Shown: piece by piece, positions 6,272-14,863 of the stretch
How positions within the stretch are numbered: the stretch's first letter is position 1
Layout: the number at the start of each line of letters is the position of its first letter
Assembly: GCA_049421205.1 (NCBI GenBank)
Contig: JBMSMQ010000022.1
Coordinates: 1 to 19,438 of the forward strand
Length of the DNA: 19,438 nucleotides
Source of the DNA: JAFMIT01 sp049421205
Lineage (GTDB): Bacteria; Actinomycetota; Actinomycetes; S36-B12; UBA5976
Direction: 5' to 3'
The notes under the pieces: generated by a model
What the model saw: the letters and a program-made list of their open reading frames with translations, nothing else
What the model was told of the DNA's origin: nothing
Database searches by the model: none
Position numbers and translations under genes: made by a program

Positions 6272-7785
6272 TACTCTCCCACCTCAGTTGGTGACGGATC
6301 TTTGGCATCAACATACATCATGACTTTTTCAACTGCCGGATTTACAACGTTGAGTACTACTTGCGGAACAAATCCGAGTGCGATGATAATTGCAAGCACT
6401 GGAGCAATCGCCATCTTCTCACGGAAATTAATTTCTGAAATCGTAGTTTCAACATCTCGACTTGGAACACCAGTCATTGTTCTCTGAACCATAATCAAGA
6501 TATAGAGTGCTGCAAGAATGATGCCGATAGTCGCAATCACGGCAGGAATCGGATATCTCGTGAATGTACCTGTGAGCACAAGAAACTCTGAAACGAAACT
6601 TGATAAACCAGGAAGTGCAAGCGAAGAAAGACCAGCGATAAAGAAGGCGCCTGCCATCAGTGGCGCAACTTTCGAAACTCCACCAAAGTCTTCAATGAAT
6701 CTTGAACCACGTCGGGAGATGAGAAAACCTGCGATCAAGAAGAGGGCTGCTGTTGAAAACCCATGGTTCACCATATAAAGGGCTGCACCTGATTGTCCTT
6801 GAGTTGTGAAGGCAAAGATTCCCAACGAGATAAAACCAAAGTGACTTACGGACGTGTAGGCAATCAAGCGCTTGATATCTGTCTGCCCTATTGCAAGAAG
6901 TGCTCCATAGATAATGCCGATTACTGATAGCGCAATCACAAGTGGAGCAAAGTTGACACTCGCAAGTGGAAAGAGTGGGAGGAGATAGCGAAGCATTCCA
7001 AAGGTTCCGATTTTGTCGAGTACTCCAACAAGTAATGTTGCAGTACCGGGGGTCGCTTCACCTGCTGCATCTGCAAGCCAGGTGTGTAGTGGTACGAGAG
7101 GTGCTTTAATTGCAAATGCGATGAAGAACCCTAGGAACAACCAATTTTGAACCGTCGGATCAATAGTGAGTGTTGTGAGAGTTTGCCAATCAAATGTTCC
7201 TTCACCAAGCTGATCGCGCGAGACGACCCATAATCCAATGAGACTTGCGAGCATTAAGAGTCCACCAACCAAGCTGTAAAGCAAGAACTTCACAGCAGCA
7301 TAAGTGGAGCGCTGTCCACCAAATCGACCAATCAAGAAATACATAGGAATCAAAATGGCCTCAAAGAACACATAGAACAAGAACACATCAGTTGCTGCGA
7401 ATACTCCAACCATCATTGCTTGGGTGATTAAAGTCAACACAACATATTGGCGAACTGTGCCTTTGTGATTCAGCGACTCGTTCCAACCAGCCAACATCAC
7501 AACAGGAACAAGTACGTTGGCAAGAGCAATGAGCACAAGTGAAATTCCATCAACACCAAGTGAAAAATTCACACCGAATGCTTCAATCCAAGGATAACTT
7601 TCGATTAACTGCAATGTTGACGTTGAACTTGGGTTGAAATTGAGTGCGATAATAATGGTGAGAATCATCGAAAGTAGTGCTGATGCTAATCCAATCTTGC
7701 GGATCGTGACATCATTGATGCCTTTGATGACTGCAAGGAATAGAGCAGTAATTAGAGGAATGAGAATGAGTGTTGAGAGCATCAT
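6271..7785 (-). CDS. nuoM: NADH-quinone oxidoreductase subunit M
   Basis: Antiporter-like proton-channel subunit, 504 residues, about fourteen helices. The family's key charges are in place: Glu142 in VFFEAILIPMYFLIGRFGG, Lys227 in FAIKAPLVPLHTWLADAAGE, His234, and Lys258 in VLDKIGTFGMLRYLLPLF; a later lysine stands in GQTDIKRLIAYTSVSHFGF. The hydrophilic C-terminus ends DPSPTEVGE. Two tandem ATGs occur (7785 and 7782); the first forms a TAATG overlap with the nuoL stop and has GAGG eight bases upstream, so I use it. It sits between nuoL and nuoN in the standard order. Confidence 0.97.
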   Translation of the reverse strand: MMLSTLILIPLITALFLAVIKGINDVTIRKIGLASALLSMILTIIIALNFNPSSTSTLQLIESYPWIEAFGVNFSLGVDGISLVLIALANVLVPVVMLAGWNESLNHKGTVRQYVVLTLITQAMMVGVFAATDVFLFYVFFEAILIPMYFLIGRFGGQRSTYAAVKFLLYSLVGGLLMLASLIGLWVVSRDQLGEGTFDWQTLTTLTIDPTVQNWLFLGFFIAFAIKAPLVPLHTWLADAAGEATPGTATLLVGVLDKIGTFGMLRYLLPLFPLASVNFAPLVIALSVIGIIYGALLAIGQTDIKRLIAYTSVSHFGFISLGIFAFTTQGQSGAALYMVNHGFSTAALFLIAGFLISRRGSRFIEDFGGVSKVAPLMAGAFFIAGLSSLALPGLSSFVSEFLVLTGTFTRYPIPAVIATIGIILAALYILIMVQRTMTGVPSRDVETTISEINFREKMAIAPVLAIIIALGFVPQVVLNVVNPAVEKVMMYVDAKDPSPTEVGE

Positions 7786-9656
7786 TATCCAAGCCTCACA
7801 ATCAATGCGATGAGCGCAATAGCAACCACTCCCAGTAACATCATGAGTGCGTAGGATCGTGTGTAACCAGTTTGAATGCGTCGTAATTGCGATGCAATCA
7901 CCCCGATGAATCCAGCTACACCATTGACAAATCCATCGACTACGCGATTGTCAACAAACACAAGTGAACGAGTTAGGTATTGACCCGGTCTCATAAAGAC
8001 TGCCTCATTCACAGCATCGCCATATAAATCTGCTCGAGCAGCCCGAGTCGCGAATGACACTTCACTCGGTGCAACTCTCGGCACATCACGTGTCGCATAT
8101 TGAACCCAACCGAGTCCTGCTCCAAGGAGTACTACAACTAACGTGATTGGAATCAAAATAGTTGCTGATGGAGCCATATCAGGATAAGTAAAACCAACAA
8201 TTGGTTCAAGCCAATGTTCGATATCGAATACAAAGAGCAATAGCATTCCAAGAAACGCGGATCCAAACGCAAGAATAATCATTGGAATCGTCATCACTTT
8301 TGGTGACTCGTGAGGGTGCACATCATCATCCCAACGTGCTGTTCCGAAGAATGTCATCGCCATCATTCGAGTCATATAAAACGCGGTGATACCAGCACCT
8401 AGCAAGGTCACAATTCCAACAAGTGTATTGGTGTGAAATGCTGCTTTGATGATTTCGTCTTTCGACCAAAAACCGGCAAACGGTGGAATACCAATGATTG
8501 CTAAGAAACCAAGTCCAAATGTGACGTAGGTGATTTTCATTGCAGTTCGAAGGTTTCCATAATGTCGCATGTTCACATCATCATGCATACCGTGCATAAC
8601 TGAACCAGCACCAAGGAACATTCCCGCCTTGAAGAATCCATGCGTGAATAGATGGAAGAGCGCGAAAACATATCCAACTGGCCCAAGCCCAACACCGAGC
8701 ATCATGTAGCCGATTTGGCTCATCGTGGATCCAGCCAAACCCTTCTTGATGTCGTCCTTCGCAGTACCAATGATCGCACCCATTAATAAAGTAATTGCGC
8801 CAACCACAATAACTGCGGTTTGGGCAATTGGTGCAGCGTCATAAATCGCATTTGAACGTGCAACAAGATACACACCAGCGGTCACCATCGTTGCTGCGTG
8901 AATGAGTGCAGAAACTGGAGTTGGACCTTCCATTGCATCAAGGAGCCAACTTTGAAGAGGGAATTGTGCACTCTTTCCAGCTGCTGCTAACAGCAAGGCA
9001 AGACCAATGAGTGTCAATGTCTGGGTACTTGCACTTTGACTTGCAAGTTCAACCTCAGCAAATGTGACAACACCGAATGCAGAGAACATCAACATCACTG
9101 CAAGCGATAAACCAACATCTCCAACTCGATTGACGACGAATGCTTTCTTCGCTGCAGTTGCTGCACTTGGCTTATGCATCCAAAAACCAATCAGCAAATA
9201 GGAAGCAAGACCTACACCTTCCCAACCAACATACAGAAGCAAATAGTTGTTGGCAAGGACAAGTAGCAACATCGCTGCAATAAAGAGATTGAGATACGCA
9301 AAAAACTTTCGCTTATTTTCATCGTGTTCCATATAGCCGATGGAATACACATGTATCAAACTTCCTACACCAGTAATCAATAACACGAACGCGATTGACA
9401 ACTGATCAATTTGAAGCGCGACTGGGATTTTGAAAGTACCAACAACCATCCAATCCCAAAGGTGCAAGGTAACTGAACGGGCGTTTTCTTCTCGCGCCCA
9501 CATTTCAAGAAATGTGATAAAACCAACGATAAACGAAGCAATTGCAATACCAGTTGCAAATAAGTGTCCCCAAGCATTGGTTCGTTTTCCACCGATAAGC
9601 AGGATGGCTGAACCTGTTAGTGGCAATGCCACTAACAACCACGCAAGTGAAGTCAC
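7785..9656 (-). CDS. nuoL: NADH-quinone oxidoreductase subunit L
   Basis: Distal antiporter-like proton-channel subunit, 623 residues, with the long lateral helix expected at the C-terminus after the main helix bundle. Seen: LLLYVGWEGVGLASYLLIGF (139-158) with Glu146, AAAGKSAQFPLQSWLLDAME (224-243) with Lys228, GPTPVSALIHAATMVTAGVY (244-263) with His253, KDDIKKGLAGSTMSQIGYM, and the later HLFTHGFFKAGMFLGAGSV. Residues from about 540 on (VPRVAPSEVSFATRAARADL) match the amphipathic piston-like region, and a final hydrophobic segment anchors the end. The start is GTG at 9654-9656, chosen for the strong AAGGAG six bases upstream. It starts 11 bases after nuoK. Confidence 0.97.
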   Translation of the reverse strand: MTSLAWLLVALPLTGSAILLIGGKRTNAWGHLFATGIAIASFIVGFITFLEMWAREENARSVTLHLWDWMVVGTFKIPVALQIDQLSIAFVLLITGVGSLIHVYSIGYMEHDENKRKFFAYLNLFIAAMLLLVLANNYLLLYVGWEGVGLASYLLIGFWMHKPSAATAAKKAFVVNRVGDVGLSLAVMLMFSAFGVVTFAEVELASQSASTQTLTLIGLALLLAAAGKSAQFPLQSWLLDAMEGPTPVSALIHAATMVTAGVYLVARSNAIYDAAPIAQTAVIVVGAITLLMGAIIGTAKDDIKKGLAGSTMSQIGYMMLGVGLGPVGYVFALFHLFTHGFFKAGMFLGAGSVMHGMHDDVNMRHYGNLRTAMKITYVTFGLGFLAIIGIPPFAGFWSKDEIIKAAFHTNTLVGIVTLLGAGITAFYMTRMMAMTFFGTARWDDDVHPHESPKVMTIPMIILAFGSAFLGMLLLFVFDIEHWLEPIVGFTYPDMAPSATILIPITLVVVLLGAGLGWVQYATRDVPRVAPSEVSFATRAARADLYGDAVNEAVFMRPGQYLTRSLVFVDNRVVDGFVNGVAGFIGVIASQLRRIQTGYTRSYALMMLLGVVAIALIALIVRLG

Positions 9657-9662
9657 AACCTG

Positions 9663-9668
9663 CTCCTT
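9663..9668 (-). promoter_or_regulatory. Ribosome binding site of nuoL
   Basis: AAGGAG on the minus strand, six bases before the GTG start at 9656. It overlaps the TAA stop codon of nuoK (9670-9668) by one base and fixes the GTG as the nuoL start. Confidence 0.75.
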
Positions 9669-9967
9669 TACAACTTCAACAGACTTGCTTCATCGATTGA
9701 AGCAGTTTTTCTTGTTCTAAAAATGGTGATAATGATTGCCAAACCAACAACAACTTCAGCTGCTGCTACAACCATCACGAAGAATGCTACGGACTGACCA
9801 ACAAGATTGCCATGCGCTTGAGCAAATCCGACGAAAGCAAGATTTGCTGCATTCAACATCAATTCCACGCTCATAAAAACAACAATTGCATTACGGCGAA
9901 CCAGAACTCCAAGCGCACCGATACTAAAAAGTAGCGCTGAGAGCACGACAATGGAATTAGTGCTCAT
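9668..9967 (-). CDS. nuoK: NADH-quinone oxidoreductase subunit K
   Basis: Small membrane subunit of complex I, 99 residues, three helices. The two buried glutamates of the proton path are present: Glu35 in VFMSVELMLNAANLAF and Glu71 in VVAAAEVVVGLAIIITIFR. Length matches the family (about 100). A longer frame opens at 10000, but its extra 11 residues (MLRSHQRWVVR) do not fit NuoK. ATG at 9965-9967 gives the normal N-terminus, with GGTGG five bases upstream. The start lies inside the last codons of nuoJ, an 11-base overlap, the largest in the operon. Confidence 0.96.
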   Translation of the reverse strand: MSTNSIVVLSALLFSIGALGVLVRRNAIVVFMSVELMLNAANLAFVGFAQAHGNLVGQSVAFFVMVVAAAEVVVGLAIIITIFRTRKTASIDEASLLKL

Positions 9968-10709
9968 CCTCACCACCCATCGTTGATGTGATCGAAGCAA
10001 TTTCAGTTTGCTCCATCACTTCTTTCCCTTTGAGTGCACCTCTGGCAGCAAGAGGTTTCGGTACAGAAAGTTCTGAAAGTGTGCCGTCTGGAAGTAATGC
10101 AGGAGTATCGACAGCATTGTGTCGAGCATAGACACCAGGAGGTGGCAAGGATCCAGGATGACGTCCACTCTTGAACCGTGAAATGGAGAGATCTCGCTGC
10201 GATGGGCGAGGTGTGTGATGTTCACGATGAGCCAAAATCATCGCACCGAGTGCGGCTGTGATCAACAGTGCACTTGTTAATTCAAATGCAAACAAGTAAT
10301 CACCGAAAATTAGCTTTGCTAAACCTTGTAAATTGCCAATGCTGTTCGCCTCATTCAAGCCAACATTTTGTAACGTGAAATTTCCAAGTTGACTTGCAAG
10401 GACAACAGCAAGCGCAAGTCCACCTAAAACAGCGGGTACGCGGTGAGCAGATAATGTTTCCTTTAAGGAATCACTTGAATCTACTCCTACGACCATCAAC
10501 ACGAATAGGAAGAGCATCATCACTGCACCGGTATAGACAATGACTTGCACCATACTTAAGAATGGCGCTTCAAGTACTGCATACAAAACTGCAAGGCTGA
10601 TCATTGTCATCGCAACGAATAGCGCACTGTGCACAGCTTTTTTGCTGAACACCATACCTAGTGCTCCAATAACTGCAACAATCGCGCAAACCCAGAAAAC
10701 AAAGCTCAC
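9957..10709 (-). CDS. nuoJ: NADH-quinone oxidoreductase subunit J with a long hydrophilic C-terminal tail
   Basis: Membrane subunit, 250 residues, where the Escherichia coli protein has about 184. Residues 1-160 are the five-helix core: VQVIVYTGAVMMLFLFVLMV (54-73) holds the pi-bulge helix whose movement links quinone chemistry to pumping, and FAFELTSALLITAALGAMI (140-158) keeps the conserved Glu143. Residues 161-250 are a hydrophilic tail, basic at first (HREHHTPRPSQRDLSISRFK), then GVYARHNAVDTPALLPDG, then acidic (GGEDEH). Such tails are, to my knowledge, common in actinobacterial NuoJ. The GTG start overlaps the nuoI stop in a GTGA, with AGGTGG upstream. The end overlaps nuoK by 11 bases. 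Confidence 0.96.
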   Translation of the reverse strand: MSFVFWVCAIVAVIGALGMVFSKKAVHSALFVAMTMISLAVLYAVLEAPFLSMVQVIVYTGAVMMLFLFVLMVVGVDSSDSLKETLSAHRVPAVLGGLALAVVLASQLGNFTLQNVGLNEANSIGNLQGLAKLIFGDYLFAFELTSALLITAALGAMILAHREHHTPRPSQRDLSISRFKSGRHPGSLPPPGVYARHNAVDTPALLPDGTLSELSVPKPLAARGALKGKEVMEQTEIASITSTMGGEDEH

Positions 10710-11284
10710 TGATTACCACCTGTCGCTTCAATTCCAGCGCGTTTTGCCACTTCAGCAATTTGTTCAGGTGTTGCCTTCTTGATGAGACCTTTGTAGTAGT
10801 CCTTTTCAGTCGTTCCCTCAACCATACTGTGTGGGGCTGGAACCATTCCTGGCATTAAAGGTGCGAGGAGATCTTTCTTTTCGTAAATCAAACTTTCGCG
10901 TGTTTGATCTGCAAGTTCAAATTCGTTGGTCATCGTGAGTGCGCGGGTTGGGCACGCTTCAATGCAAAGCCCACAAAAAATGCAGCGCAAGTAATTGATT
11001 TGGTAAACACGACCGTACCGTTCACCTGGTGAAAACCTTTCACCTTCAGTGTTATCTGCACCTTCTACATAAATAGCATCTGCAGGACATGCCCAAGCAC
11101 AAAGTTCGCAACCAATGCACTTTTCAAGCCCATCAGGATGTCGATTGAGCTGATGGCGTCCGTGAAAACGTTCCTTTGGAGGATAGATGTCTTTCTCTTC
11201 TGGATACTGTTCAGTGTTCGGTTTCTTAAACATATTTGAGAACGTAACCCAGAAACCTCTGACAAATTGTGGAAGTAACGCCAT
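10706..11284 (-). CDS. nuoI: NADH-quinone oxidoreductase subunit I, ferredoxin-like iron-sulfur protein
   Basis: Peripheral-arm subunit, 192 residues, that binds two [4Fe-4S] clusters (N6a and N6b) and passes electrons towards NuoB. Both ferredoxin motifs are complete: CIGCELCAWACPADAI (Cys56, 59, 62, 66) and CIFCGLCIEACPTRAL (Cys101, 104, 107, 111). The C-terminal region, from about residue 120, holds a hydrophilic extension ending IEATGGNQ. The frame is open to 11356, but ATG 11282-11284 is chosen because GGAGGAG stands seven bases upstream and the family N-terminus (MALLPQFVRGFWVTF) starts there. It follows nuoH by one base and overlaps nuoJ in a GTGA. Confidence 0.97.
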   Translation of the reverse strand: MALLPQFVRGFWVTFSNMFKKPNTEQYPEEKDIYPPKERFHGRHQLNRHPDGLEKCIGCELCAWACPADAIYVEGADNTEGERFSPGERYGRVYQINYLRCIFCGLCIEACPTRALTMTNEFELADQTRESLIYEKKDLLAPLMPGMVPAPHSMVEGTTEKDYYKGLIKKATPEQIAEVAKRAGIEATGGNQ

Positions 11285-11285
11285 C

Positions 11286-12527
11286 TTATTTCTCCTCCAC
11301 CTGTAATTGATTCTTTTGTTGTAATTGCATCGGTGGCACAGGATGTCCACCAGCAAACGGGTCAGCGTTCTCTACGAGAGTGACTGACTTCGAAACTTTT
11401 TTCTTCGCGAAGAAAAATTCATAGACTAGAAGTCCAATAAAAATCAGAACAAAAGGCACAGTCAGTGACTGCAGTGCTGCCGCAAAGTCCCAATTCAATT
11501 CATTTCTGAGAGCTCGCGCAGTCGCCACTACCACAATCCAGCCAATTGAAACAGGAAGTAAGAATTTCCAACCAAACTTCATAAACTGGTCATAGCGCAA
11601 TCGAGGCAGCGTTCCGCGTAACCAAATGAACACAAAAATGAATGCAGAAACTTTGCCGAAGAACCAAAGCATTGGCCACCAGCCAGTATTTGCACTCTCC
11701 CAAAGCGAAATCGGCCACGGTGCACGCCATCCTCCGAGGAAGAGCGTTGTCGCAAGAGCAGATACCGTCACCATATTGATGTATTCGGCGAGGAAGAAAA
11801 GCGCGAACTTCAACGATGAATACTCAGTGTGGAAACCGCCCACAAGTTCACCTTCTGCTTCTGGTAAGTCAAAAGGTGCGCGGTTCGTTTCTCCAACCAT
11901 AGAAGTCACGTAAATCAAAAATGATGGCAAGAGCAACACAATAAACCAAGTGCTGGCTTGGGCATTAACAATTTCAGATGTTGATGCAGATCCTGCATAC
12001 AAAAACACTGCAACAAATGAAAGACCCATTGGGATTTCGTATGAAATCATCTGTGCACTTGAACGTAGACCACCAAGCAGTGCATAGGTTGAACCAGACG
12101 ACCAACCTGCAAGCACGATTCCGTAAATGCCAATTGAAGCGATCGCTAAAACGTACAGTACAGAAACTGGAAAATCAGTAAGTTGAAGTGGAGTTGTTGT
12201 TCCAAAAATGGATACTTCAGGACCGAATGGGATTACAGCAAACGTCATAAATGCTGGAACTGCAGAAAGTACAGGTGCCAGCCAATAGACAGGTTTATCT
12301 GCAGCCTTCGGGATAATTTCTTCTTTGAGTGCAAGCTTGATGCCATCCATCAGTGATTGAAGTGATCCACGAGGTCCAACACGGTTGGGACCGATTCGTT
12401 GTTGCATCCATGACACAACTTTTCGTTCCATCACAATCGTGATGAGCACAACAAGTACCAAAATCACAAAGACGCCAAGAGTTTTCAGAATCACGAGCCA
12501 TAGAGGGTCAATGCCAAACATAGACAT
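11286..12527 (-). CDS. nuoH: NADH-quinone oxidoreductase subunit H
   Basis: Membrane subunit that forms much of the quinone-entry chamber, 413 residues, about eight helices. Signatures: MERKVVSWMQQRIGPNRVGP (33-52), LLGGLRSSAQMISYEIPMG (150-168) and GETNRAPFDLPEAEGELVGG (212-231), followed by FHTEYSS; these charged loops line the chamber next to NuoB and NuoD. The cytoplasmic C-terminal tail (about residues 370-413, with GGHPVPPMQL) is longer than in E. coli. The frame opens at 12620, but ATG 12525-12527 is used because GGAGG lies five bases upstream and TAATG overlaps the nuoG stop. A second ATG two codons later (12521) cannot be excluded. Confidence 0.97.
   Translation of the reverse strand: MSMFGIDPLWLVILKTLGVFVILVLVVLITIVMERKVVSWMQQRIGPNRVGPRGSLQSLMDGIKLALKEEIIPKAADKPVYWLAPVLSAVPAFMTFAVIPFGPEVSIFGTTTPLQLTDFPVSVLYVLAIASIGIYGIVLAGWSSGSTYALLGGLRSSAQMISYEIPMGLSFVAVFLYAGSASTSEIVNAQASTWFIVLLLPSFLIYVTSMVGETNRAPFDLPEAEGELVGGFHTEYSSLKFALFFLAEYINMVTVSALATTLFLGGWRAPWPISLWESANTGWWPMLWFFGKVSAFIFVFIWLRGTLPRLRYDQFMKFGWKFLLPVSIGWIVVVATARALRNELNWDFAAALQSLTVPFVLIFIGLLVYEFFFAKKKVSKSVTLVENADPFAGGHPVPPMQLQQKNQLQVEEK
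11292..11298 (-). promoter_or_regulatory. Ribosome binding site of nuoI
   Basis: GGAGGAG on the minus strand, seven bases before the ATG at 11284 and inside the last codons of nuoH. It decides the nuoI start against upstream in-frame starts as far as 11356. Confidence 0.75.
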
Positions 12528-14863
12528 TACTTCCTCCCTTTTCGAATATTCACGACTGAACCGTGTTCCGCATGTAATAGTGATCGAACGGCTGAATCTG
12601 CTGAGTTTGTTGGTAACCACACCATCTCTGGGTGCCCCTCAACAATAACAATTGGAAGTGAAATTGTTCCTGACGAGGTTGATATTGAAATTACATCACC
12701 ATCTGCAACATTCAGGCTTTCAGCAAGTTCATGACTTATTCGAGCAACAACATCTCGTGCAGTAGCCTGCAAATATGGTTCGCCAGACTGCATAACACCG
12801 TTATCGATAAGTTGTGGCCAGGTGCTGAGCGTTACACCCTCAACCTTCGAGGCTTTCACACTAGGAGATTTCACTCGAGCATTCGCTGCACCGAGTTGTT
12901 TGAACTCACGGCGCAATTCAAGAGTTTCACCACTTCCAATGAAGACATCCATTGCATCGGCGAGCATTGAAACAATCCTTGAGTCAGACATTTGGTTGTT
13001 ATCGCGTATTGCCGTGGTAAAAGGTCGAGGACGGCCTTCCCAGTCAACAAATGTTCCTGATTTTTCTGTCACTGCAGCAACTGGGAACACTACGTCTGCA
13101 AGTGCTGTAATTGCAGTTGGTCGCTGTTCAAAACTCACAATAAATCGAGCTGCATACACTGCTTCAAGTGTCCCTGTCGGATCTAATGTGTCTTCAGCAT
13201 CAAAGCCAGTGATGAGAAGTGCATCAATATTTCCCGCTTTTGCTGATGCAACTATTTCGGTGAAATCTTTACCAACAGTGGCCGGAATGTCATTGTGATT
13301 AACACCCCAGAGTTTCGAAAACTCTAGTCGTGCTTCAGTATCAAGCACACTTCTGCCACCTGGCAAAAGATTTGGTAACAACCCTGCATCGACTGCACCT
13401 CGTTCACCTGCACGACGAGGTACCCAGGCAAGTTTGCAATTCTTCGAATCTTTCACCTTCAGTAATTCACTGAGTAAACCTGGGACGCTTGCAGCGCGCT
13501 CGCCTACCAAAACAATTGTTTCTGAATCAATTTCGATGTCACGTAGGGCTGAAACTTCGTCACCTGGTTTTGTAGTGACAACTTGAGCATCAAGTTTGTA
13601 GGAGCCTTCAGTGATATGGGATGAAATGACGCTAATGCGAGTCTTGTTCTTGCGTACCGCTTTTCTGAGTCGAAGTTGAATCATCGGGCTTTCATCTTCA
13701 ACTTCGAGAAGCAGTAGCACTACATGAGGTGCTTTTTCAAGCAAGTCATAGGTAACGCTTATGTCACTTCCAGCAACAAAAGCACCAAGAAATTCTGCTT
13801 CTTCTTCAGAGTGTGGGCGGGCTCTGAAATCAATATCGTTTGTTTTCAACGCGAGTCGAGCAAATTTCGAAAGTGCATATGCATCTTCAAGTGTGTGACG
13901 ACCTCCAGCGAGTACTGCCGCAGAATTGGCTGCTTTCAGACCTTCTGCTGCAATTCGTAATGCTTCTGGCCACGATGCAACTCGCTGCATACCATCGGCA
14001 TCACGAACGAGTGGCTGGGTGAGTCTGCCTTCTTGCAGATATGGGAAGGCAAAGCGACCTTTATCGCAGTTCCATTCTTCATTAACTTCAGGATCATCCC
14101 ACGCGAGGCGTCGTTGAACTTGGCCACGGCGAATATCGGTTCGAAGTGAACATCCACTTGCACAATGTTCACAGGTTGTTGGAACTGAAACTAAATCAAA
14201 TGGTCGTGACTTAAATCGATACTTCGCTGAAGTAAGCGCACCTACTGGACAAATTTGAATCGTGTTACCAGAGAAGTACGAGTCAAATGGTTCGTCAGCA
14301 CTAATTCCAACTTGCTGCTGTGCTCCACGCTCAAGTAGTGCAAGCATTGGATCGCCTGCAATTTCATCAGCAAAGCGAGTGCAGCGTGCACAAGAAACAC
14401 ATCGTTCGCGATCTAGTAATACTTGAGCACTGACATTGATAGGTTTTTCAAACTCACGCTTCTGTCCATCGAATCGAGTTTCCCCACGGCCATTTGTCAT
14501 TGCTTGATTTTGAAGCGGGCACTCCCCACCCTTGTCACAGACCGGGCAATCGAGCGGATGGTTAATCAGTAAAAACTCCATCACACCTTGCTGTGCTGCG
14601 TCTGCTAGTTCAGATGTGTACTGAGTTTTAACAACCATACCTTCGGTGAGCGTTGTCGCACATGAAGGCTGCGGTTTTGGTTGCCCTTCAATTTCTACGA
14701 GACATGCTCTGCAGTTTGCAACTGGTGCAAGAAGTGGATGATCACAAAATCGGGGGATTTGAATACCGATTTGTTCAGCGGCTCGAATGACAAGCGTTCC
14801 TTTTGGGACTTGTAGTGCTACACCATCAATTACTACGTTGATGAGTTCAATTGGTGCGCTCAC
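12527..14863 (-). CDS. nuoG: NADH-quinone oxidoreductase subunit G, large iron-sulfur subunit
   Basis: Peripheral-arm protein of 778 residues that relays electrons from NuoF. Cluster ligands by position: [2Fe-2S] Cys40, 51, 54, 68; [4Fe-4S] with one histidine, His102, Cys106, 109, 115 (HPLDCPVCDKGGEC); [4Fe-4S] Cys155, 158, 161 and Cys205; and the optional distal cluster N7, Cys231, 234, 238 and Cys266 (CEHCASGC ... NCDKGR). After about residue 280 comes a molybdopterin-oxidoreductase-like domain with no catalytic role known in complex I, and near 690-778 the small dinucleotide-binding-like barrel (ESLNVADGDVISISTSSG). Start is GTG 14861-14863, in a GTGA overlap with nuoF; the upstream ribosome binding site is weak, which suits coupled translation. 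The end overlaps nuoH as TAATG. Confidence 0.97.
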   Translation of the reverse strand: MSAPIELINVVIDGVALQVPKGTLVIRAAEQIGIQIPRFCDHPLLAPVANCRACLVEIEGQPKPQPSCATTLTEGMVVKTQYTSELADAAQQGVMEFLLINHPLDCPVCDKGGECPLQNQAMTNGRGETRFDGQKREFEKPINVSAQVLLDRERCVSCARCTRFADEIAGDPMLALLERGAQQQVGISADEPFDSYFSGNTIQICPVGALTSAKYRFKSRPFDLVSVPTTCEHCASGCSLRTDIRRGQVQRRLAWDDPEVNEEWNCDKGRFAFPYLQEGRLTQPLVRDADGMQRVASWPEALRIAAEGLKAANSAAVLAGGRHTLEDAYALSKFARLALKTNDIDFRARPHSEEEAEFLGAFVAGSDISVTYDLLEKAPHVVLLLLEVEDESPMIQLRLRKAVRKNKTRISVISSHITEGSYKLDAQVVTTKPGDEVSALRDIEIDSETIVLVGERAASVPGLLSELLKVKDSKNCKLAWVPRRAGERGAVDAGLLPNLLPGGRSVLDTEARLEFSKLWGVNHNDIPATVGKDFTEIVASAKAGNIDALLITGFDAEDTLDPTGTLEAVYAARFIVSFEQRPTAITALADVVFPVAAVTEKSGTFVDWEGRPRPFTTAIRDNNQMSDSRIVSMLADAMDVFIGSGETLELRREFKQLGAANARVKSPSVKASKVEGVTLSTWPQLIDNGVMQSGEPYLQATARDVVARISHELAESLNVADGDVISISTSSGTISLPIVIVEGHPEMVWLPTNSADSAVRSLLHAEHGSVVNIRKGRK
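12533..12537 (-). promoter_or_regulatory. Ribosome binding site of nuoH
   Basis: GGAGG on the minus strand, five bases before the ATG at 12527, overlapping the final codons of nuoG. It supports the 413-residue NuoH over the 444-residue reading. Confidence 0.75.

Noticed and set aside
12822..13298. Plus-strand open frame of 158 codons opposite nuoG
   Set aside because: It lies inside the conserved nuoG gene and shows Ser/Thr/Ala-rich composition typical of antisense frames, with no motif.
12527..14863. NuoG as a formate dehydrogenase or other molybdoenzyme
   Set aside because: The large C-terminal domain is of the molybdopterin-oxidoreductase type, but the N-terminal cluster set, the length and the position between nuoF and nuoH identify complex I.
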